Shown here: positions 22,660-31,600 of the stretch, piece by piece | How positions within the stretch are numbered: the stretch's first letter is position 1 | Layout of the letters: the number at the start of each line of letters is the position of its first letter | DNA from: Nannobrachium achirus | Lineage: Eukaryota > Chordata > Actinopteri > Myctophiformes > Myctophidae | Assembly: GCA_963921795.1 (NCBI GenBank) | Contig: OY997641.1 | Span: 72,406,272-72,470,271, forward strand | Length of the DNA stretch: 64,000 bases | Direction: 5' to 3' | The notes under the pieces: generated by a model | The model's input: only the letters and a program-made list of their open reading frames with translations | The model's database searches: none | What the model was told of the DNA's origin: nothing | Position numbers and translations under genes: made by a program

Positions 22660-25600
22660 ATAGTTTAGTAGTAACACAAATATAATATATAATGTTGTAC
22701 TGTACCTTGTTTCGGAACTCCCGCCCCAGGTCTGACAACAGTCTCTGCGGGACCCCATACCTATAGACCCACTGGAGGATGCAGCCGGAAATTGTGTCTG
22801 CCGTTTTATCTTTTATGGCGTACGCCTCTGACCATTTAGTGAAGTAGTCCACCATAACGCAGACATATCTGTGGCCCTCCTCCGTCGGCTCCAGAGACAT
22901 GAGATCTATCCCCACCAGTTCAAATGGCTCCCTGACCTTAAGGAGAGAATACAGACAATTAGACATGTGTATGATTGGCTGGTAGCCCGCCCATCCTAGC
23001 AAATGGAGCGAGGGATATTCAGTTGCACAACACTCACTGTGATGGGCTGGTACTGGCTGCTGGCCTTCAAGCTGCCACGCTTGGCTTGGCAGCCTGGACA
23101 CTCTGCGACCTGAAGTCAAATGATATGCACATTAAAGGAGTAGTTCACCCCCAAAAAATTACTTATTTTGTATCGACCAGGAAGACTCCGTAATCGGGAG
23201 ATAAGCGACCGTCATGTCGCATATACAAACTTTAGAAGGCAGTCATAGCCAATCAGGAGGGAATATGGGAAATGGGACAGATCCATGTTGATGACATGAC
23301 TTTAAACATATTGTGTACCGCTTTGCGTGATTTTAGGGCAAAATATGTAGGAGCAGTGTCCAAAAATGTGTTCTGAATCAGCCTCATGGAAGAGAAGAGG
23401 ACCATGTGAGAAATGGGGTGGAGGTTGTGGTTTGGCAGCCAAGGAGTGTGTGTTGCAAAGTTTGGTGTGGATAAGGGCAACGTGGAAAAGATATGAGTAG
23501 GGCACAAGTGTGACTTGACGGACATACAGACTGACAGATGTGGTGGAGGTTTTAATAGTAACTGCGACCTGATGGTCGCAATTACTCACCCCATAGAGAC
23601 TTGAGTTCAAGAATATTCTTTTGTTTTGTTTTTGTTGCATTCCTAAGCCAATCATTTAAGGAGAGTCTTTAGGCCCATCCGGGTGGAGACCCATCTCCAT
23701 CCAGAATCAATGAGGAGGGTACATGTATTATAATCAAATTATTGGCTTAGGATGGGACAAAAAATATATATATATTATTGAACTCAAGTAACCATGGAGT
23801 GATGAGTGAGTGATCGATAGATAGATAGATAGATAGTCATTTGGGGGTAAACTACTCCTTTAATGTATATCACAGGCCTTTGTAAGTATTGAAGGGGATA
23901 TACAATGACATGGGTGTTTGAATGTAAGTACTACTTCAATTTGACAGGCCTGCATAAATAGGCCTGCATGTAAGAATACATACGGTACATCCATACCCTA
24001 CCAGTCAAAAGTTTGGACACAGCATCTCACACATGCTGTGTCCAAACTTTTGACTGGTAGGGTACATCCAGACATTCATAGGCCTACTGGACTGGAACTT
24101 ACCCATGTTCTTATATCGCTCTGCATGCCAGGCCAGTAGTATCGGCGGCCCACTGCTTCATGGGTTTTCTCCACTCCACAGTGACCACCGATACTACTGG
24201 CATGGGCCTCCACAAATACCTCATTGGCCTCAGCAGCCGACACCACCACCTAGGTAGATAGGGATGAGTTAGACCAGGGTGGGCAACTTTGACAGAAAGG
24301 GCCACACTATTTTCACTTCATTCCAGAGGGCCACAATGCATATACAGGCAAACATAGCTTATCTACCAGCTCAAAATGTGTCACAGTGCAACCCTTTTTT
24401 GAGCTTTGATCTGCTATTGTTGCCATTTTTTAATTGGAATCCAGAATTATTTTTAGCTTATGTTTATTATTGTGGACTTGTTGGAAGCGAGCACAGCACA
24501 CGTATGTTGTCTTCATTATTCATCTACTATCAAAGGCAGGGCCCATAGCCAATGAGGTGCAGCCAAAAGGTAGATTGGTGCCCATACATGGAGTTACATG
24601 CGAGCCCACACTGTTTCGTAGGAACAGTATTTTTATTTTTCGAGTTATTTAATTTCGAATGCATTTATATGTTCTTAAAGGGATATTCCACTTTCAAAAA
24701 ACTTTTTGTCATTGTATAGTCTAATCAGGCTTGTATGAACACCCTGAACAGTTTGTAATTTTCTTCATTCAGTATTTAGATATTTGATGTAAATCCTCCA
24801 GGGCCGCTCCCCAAACACACTCATTGTAACTTCAAACTCCATTTTAACCATGATAGATTCATTAAAAACACCCATTATTTTTATGGTGACTCATACTACT
24901 CTCCTAATATGTTCCATAACATTTCTCATTTATTCTTTATATATTTTTATTGTATTTAATTTGTTCCATTTTCCAAAATAATTATTATAAATAAATGAAA
25001 AAGGTTATTGAAAAAACATGGCCTCCTGCTCACGTATTAGGAGTGTAGTATGAGTCACCATAAAAAATAATGGGTGTTTTTAATGAATCTATCATGGTTA
25101 AAATGGAGTTTGAAGTTACAATGAGTGTGTTTGGGGAGCGGCCCTGGAAGATTTACATCAAATATCTAAATATTGAATCAACCAACTTAAAAACTGTCCA
25201 GGGTGTTCATAAAAGCCTGAGGATAAAGGTTTTTTATAAAGTGAAGTATCCCTTTAACTATATGAACTTAAATATGAATGCATTGCACATTCATATTAAT
25301 GTGCTAATATAGACTGAAGTAATCAGTATTCCCATGTATGAGATACAGACAGACAGACAGTCCTCTTTAGTTACCCATTGGGAATTTCTAGTGTTTGAGC
25401 ACCAGAAGTAAGCATGAAATATATTTACCTTGGCCAAATGAGGCTCCTTTGTACGGCTTTTGGTGCATTTGTAGTGCAGTACACCATCTGGTACAAATAC
25501 ATTTGAAAATTAATGTGATGGCAATATTACATTTCAGATCTTATAAAACAATTATCTCATGGAGATTGATAGTTTCAAAGAATACATACCGATTAGAACA

Positions 25601-28600
25601 TATCGGTCATCTCTTCGCCTTATATTCCCCCTGCCCTGGTGAGTTAAAGGCTGACCTTCTGGATCCCGATATATCTGGTGTAATTTAAAGTCCATAATGG
25701 ACTGATATAATTTAGGATCCATACTTACTTACTACTTACTTATACTTACACTAATACTTAGACTTACTGATACTTACTTATACTTACTTATACTTACTTA
25801 TACTTACTTATACTAACTTGCTTGCTTTACTTGCTTTACTTGCTTTACTTATAACTTGCTTGCTTAGTCTTAAGACTCCCAAAAGAGGTGTGTGTGTGTG
25901 TGTGTGTGTGCACATACCTTTATAATGTTTGTTAGATGAGCAAGCCAATCTGCATCACACGGTGTGATGCAGATTGGCTGAGGTGCCAATCTGGCACCTC
26001 AGCCAAGATTGGCAAGATTGGCTGAGGTGCCAACAACCCACCTCAGCCAACCACCTGGACTCCATGTTAAAGGGATATTTCACTTTGAAAGATGTTAGGG
26101 TACATTTGAAAAAAGAGTAAAGCCGCACACTCGTAGCTGCCGATGCACATTTATTATAGGACTACACAGAATGATAAACCAACGTTTTTGGACAGACAAG
26201 CTGCCTTCTTCAGGGTTATACGAACACTGGTCAAAGAAACACCCTGGTCACAACAAGTACCCGAAAGGCACCATGGCCAATCTGGGGGAGTGACGCTCAA
26301 TCAGACCGTGCATCATGGAAAAGTACTGGGTTGAGAAGGAGCGCACACACAGGTGAATGATATGTATTACATCCAAGTAAATATCTAATTCGAATGGCCA
26401 TATAGTTATTATACATATGTATCAAAGGCCTAAACGAAAAAACTGCCAAAGCAGAATAATGAATAAGAAAAAAGAAACACAAAGGGAATAATAATACAGT
26501 GCCAAATACAATACTCCACAGTGATAAATGCAGTGTAAAGCAATAAACAGTTTAATACACAAATCATATAGGATATAGAGGGCCTTATTGGCTTAGTTCA
26601 GTTAATGGTTAAACCAGGTAACTATTAGCCTATAAACTTGCTGTAGGAAGGCCACCTATAAAATAAGAAGAACAGAGGCAATTAAAGAGTTTTAAGTGAA
26701 CATTTTACTCTGGCTTTTGTGAGCACCCCAGGCAGTTCAGAATAAAAACGTCATAATATTTATTTCAAACATTACTAAACAATTTCATGCTATACTACAT
26801 TGCAACAACAACACAAAATGTGTTCATGTACTGAAGGGTGAAAATACAAACAGGTATTCCCATCATTAAAGGGTTAAGTCTGGATGCTACAACTCACATG
26901 ACATGGTCAATTAGTTAACTAGCTCAGTTACCATGCGACATATATCCATAAGAGGTAATAATCAAAGGTAGCAACCTATCGTCTGAGAAAATATGGCCCC
27001 ACATGGTCTTAACGAATAATTTGATTTGAAGCCTTTCTTCTGACTTGTTTTTTCTTACTTAATCATTGTATATTGTTTTTACTTTTGCATTGTATTTCTT
27101 GTTGCATTGTTATTTGAGTTTTATTTGTGAAATCTGACTTTGTTTACAATGTTTATAGTTATTATCCTTGTACTGTATATGACTGCAATAGGTTTGGTAC
27201 ACTGTTACCTCTTGTTTGTAAATATGCTGGCTTATTTAAGTATCTCATATAACACTGAATGACAGACGAACTACGCAACCCTATCGGTTGGGGTTGTTTC
27301 GAGGTCCCAGTAGACAGAGGCTAACCTGTCGACGCAAGTGAATGCTAACCTGCTCATGCAGGTGAATGCTAACCCAAAGCCTAAACCCTAACATTAAACC
27401 TAACCCCTACCCTTACCCTAACCAACCTACTGGGACCTCGAAACAATAGAAATAACAAGATTCTGCCTTTGGTTGGGCAGGTGTACGGCACTCTGAAATG
27501 GCCACTCTTTATTGAAAGATACGGAAGATAAGGGCGGCAGTGGCTCAGGGGTAGAGAAACTGTCATTAGAACACAGAGGGTTCCCGAAGGATTCCCAGTT
27601 TGATCCCAGACTCCCTCAGAGTTGGTGTTGAAGAGTCCTTGAGCAAGAACCTCTGGTTGCTCCCGATGAGCAGGTTGGTGCCTTGAATGGGTGAATGTAA
27701 ATCTATGTAAAGCGCTTTGGATAAAGTCGCTATAAAAATGCACCATTTACCATTTAAGGGTACTTCTGCGGGCCTGAAGAGAATTGTAGAATCAGTGGTC
27801 ATCGAGTAAGCACTTTATATTTAATATATTTATATTTATAGATCAGGCTTTTGCTGTGGTAGCCTATATCCCTACTCTCTCTCTCATAATGTTCATAGGG
27901 CTCAATAGTGGGCACGTTTGTCCCACTACAACCAGACAGGTTAAAAGTATCAATTTCAGACATATATTTCCAACAACCTCTTGAATAAAAATTAAAAAAA
28001 GCTGAAACTACCGAACGAAACCACTTTGCACAGTGAAATCGATGGTTAGTTAATCGAAGGATAGTCGCTCAGTCGTAAGTTGTAACTCATGACATGAGTT
28101 TTGTTTGTAGTAGTCCCATACATACATCATTGTGTTCATGCTTAGCTGCACACTTCTCAAAATGAAAATCAAAACATATCGGGCGAGACTGATTCATCAA
28201 CAAAAGAAGTCATGCCCATATGGGCTGTCCAGATATGGGCATGAAAGGGACAAGGACTGACAGATATGTATGGTCATATCAGTTGGATTGGCGGTGCGAC
28301 AGAGGTGTGAGTGCTCCATTGTGGCCCAAACTCTTGACCTATAGCAGTGAAAATAGCTTACATCAGGATGGGGACAATTAATTTATCTCTTAGAACAAGT
28401 AGTGACTGATCCTTTCAAATGAACAAAACATACCAAACGTCTATAGTTTGATTTGATTACGTCATGGTATAATATACGGTTGCTGCATGGTAACCAAAAG
28501 TTCTTTCTACTGGTGATTTCCACAGAGCACCACAGGGAGAGGTCTACAGAGTCTAGAGAGATGGCCTCCCAAACATATTCAACGTTGTCAGAGGAACAGC

Positions 28601-31600
28601 GAGAGATGGATGCAACGATGCAACCTGTAGTGAAGTTGTACAGGATAGGTATGTAGTGTTTTATTTAATGTGGTTTAATCCTGTAGTAATGTTGTACAGG
28701 ATAGGTTTGTAGTGTGTTAATGAGTACAAGAATTCAAGCCCAAAACATGCTTGCCCCGTGTCAAATGCTGGCAAAAAGCAACCTCTATGTCTACGTCTAA
28801 ACTTATTCCTAAACTTAACCTTAGTAAAACTAGGTCTAAACCAAACCTTATTCTTAAACGTAACTTCAGTAAAACTATGCTTAAAACCTTATTCCTAAAC
28901 CTCTGAAAACTATTCCTTCTTTGGAAAAAATGGGAGTGTGTTTTGGGTTAGGGTTTGAGTTTTCCGGTTACCCTTAATTCTTATGACAATTATTATTATT
29001 ATTATTATGAGAGTGTACAAATGGAACCAAATGGACCCTTACGGGTTGATCTGGTTCCATTTGTACATAGGGTTGCCAACTCCCAGAGTTTCAAATACGG
29101 GACACTTTCTAAGGAGACATGCGCCGCCAAAGGCGGCGCCGAAAAATCGTATATTTTCGGTTATAAAGTTGGCTAAAACGGGTATTTTCCTATATTAAAT
29201 CATATTTTTCCTTTCACAATATTAATTCGGGTCTCTTTGGGGCGAAAAATCGGATATTTTTGGTTATAAATTGGCTAAAACGGGTATTTTCCTCTATTAA
29301 ATCATATTTTTCCTTTCACAATATTAATTCGGGTGTCTTTGGGCCAGCTAACCCATTACCTTAAAATCATGTAGTGTAGTCCTATATTGTATTTCTCTCA
29401 ATTTTCCAAAACATATCGCCTAGGTCTACCTGGTCCTAATGTGCCCACTCTCTGGTTACCCAACACTAGTTTAATCATATTGGCATACAGCAATAACCAT
29501 TAGGTTTTAAAAACAAAATCAACGCATGCTTATTTCACATACCAGCCTGTCTGGGGTCGCTTTAGTTGGCAGACAAGATTACTGTAGTGTTCCCAGGAAT
29601 ACCAATATCCATGGCTTATTTTTGTTGCTTGCCTGCTTTTTCACCTTTTTGTTTAGCCTATCACCTATCATAGATTCATGTCTAATATGTTTGTACACAA
29701 TCTTCTGGCACACGTTTTTTTTAAGACATTAAACAATGTTCTGAGCCGAGCACTGTCGTATGGTCGCTCGCACGCACTCGTATCGTCTCTCGCAGGCAAC
29801 TTGTGGAGTGAACCTACAGCCCATGCTTGGGAAGGGAGTGTGTAGGGGGCGGAGACTGTGTAACACTGTGTTAATAAGCCAATCAGCTGCTTACAAACAG
29901 CGCAGCGCCTCTCACAGCAATGGGATGCAGCACTTGTCGTCTCAGAGGAGAGCAGAGTGGAAGTGGAAGCTCTCTGACAGGCAGAATCGCTGTCATTTCT
30001 CAATTAAATCATCCCGTCATTCATATTTATCCCCCAACCTTAAAATACGTGACAAAGAGCGTCCCGTTTCAGTTCAATACGGGACACGTCTTTTAGTTTC
30101 CAAAAAAGGGACGATCCCGTATTTTACGGGACGGTTGGTAACCCTATTTGTACACTCCCAGAGTTAAACACCCGCAAGGGACCATTTGGAACCCCCCCAA
30201 GGAACCAGGGTCCCTGAACCACACCTTGAGGTCCACTGGTGTAGCAGAGTGTTTCCAGCGAGACAAGATGCACAATGTTTGATCAGAATGGAACTGAGCC
30301 TTCATTAGTATCATTAGCTACACCTGTGAAGAAAGTAAGGAAGAGGCCCAATGGTTTCTATTATGGCTTGCATGTAGGGGTGGGCGATACTGGAAAAAAT
30401 CATTATCACGATACTCTTCATGCAGTATCACGATACACGATATTATCACGATACTGTTTTAAGCTAGTTTTTAGGTTTATTATGATTACTAATAACAATT
30501 ATACAAACACAGATTTTCTATTGATAATATATTCATTTTTATGCTGCAGATAGAAAGATAGATATAGCCTAATCTAGGATTTTCATAGCATATTTTGAAC
30601 AAACAATTAATTTTTTTTACCTCAAAATATTTACTAGTTGGTGTGATGATGGGTCGGGTCATTCAAATGGGTCCCAGAAATGTTTTACGGGTTCCCATAA
30701 AATGTTTTTTGAGTGTTGTGAGCTTGTAGATCGGCTATTTTCAAAACACTTTGGCTAATGTTTTCATTGTCTAGTTTGATGATTATTTTGATGAAGTAAT
30801 GGGATTTTCTTCTTTCTTGAGGTAGGCTATTAAAAAGGTCTTCAAGAAGTCCTTATAAGGTTCAGGACACCTCACCTCTATTTATTTTATTTATCAGATA
30901 TGAAAAAGAAATCTTGTGATGCCTTAGCAACAGAAACTGGGGGGAAACAAATTACCTTATGACCACAGCAGTCAGGAAGTGTGTTATGATGAAGTTTAAG
31001 CTTTCTTTTTACAGAAGTATACTCTGTATTTTACAATGCAGATATCATCCTATTCGATATTTTAGCTTAACAAAAATATCATGGTTTTATAACTAAGCCA
31101 ATTATGAAATAGACGCGAAATAGACGCGACGATTTCACCGCAATTCGACACACGCATGCATCAGCGGTGACAACATAACAAACAAAGGACTTTACAAATA
31201 GCTACTTGTTTGTAGTTCATAAAAAACAGAAGCTCGGATTTACAAGGCGATCTCATCTAAATCACCTCTGTGGAGTGGAGACGACCAGCACAGTGAGCAC
31301 ATCACAGCTCAGCTTTGCAGTGAGTGAAATGATTGATAACGGGATGGATAAAGTAGTTTGTTTGCGTCCTGTTAGTTCAATGCATCCATTATTAAAAATA
31401 TGCTTCACTGAAAGCAGGGCAAGCTGCTGCTTCACTGCTTTACAAAGTCCTGTGAAAGTGAAACAAAAATCGCCGGCCAGTGGTTCAGCTTCTTGTTCTT
31501 GTGTGCGTGTAGTGCATGCGTGCTACCCAGGGGAGGAGGGGCCGCAAGGGGACAGATCCATGAGCTATTGACACGTTGAGCAGCGACACGTTGCTTGCTT

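Noticed and set aside
20458-25722. LTR retrotransposon (Gypsy) integrase fragments
   Set aside because: No protease, RT or LTRs are present, the domain is divided by spliceosomal introns with good sites, and it continues into Ulp1 and PHD domains. Ginger1 fits better.
17334-27275. Terminal inverted repeats of the Ginger1-like element
   Set aside because: The arm-like copy near 27236 is in the same orientation as the left arm at 17334 and only about 35 bp long, and no CCGG or CCGT target duplication was seen.
27360-27425. Interstitial telomeric repeat
   Set aside because: The CTAACCC-like words are irregular and lie inside a small MITE that recurs in unit 3.
27531-27620. tRNA gene on the + strand
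   Set aside because: It is the head of a SINE that recurs with the same body and tail in unit 3 and at the window start.
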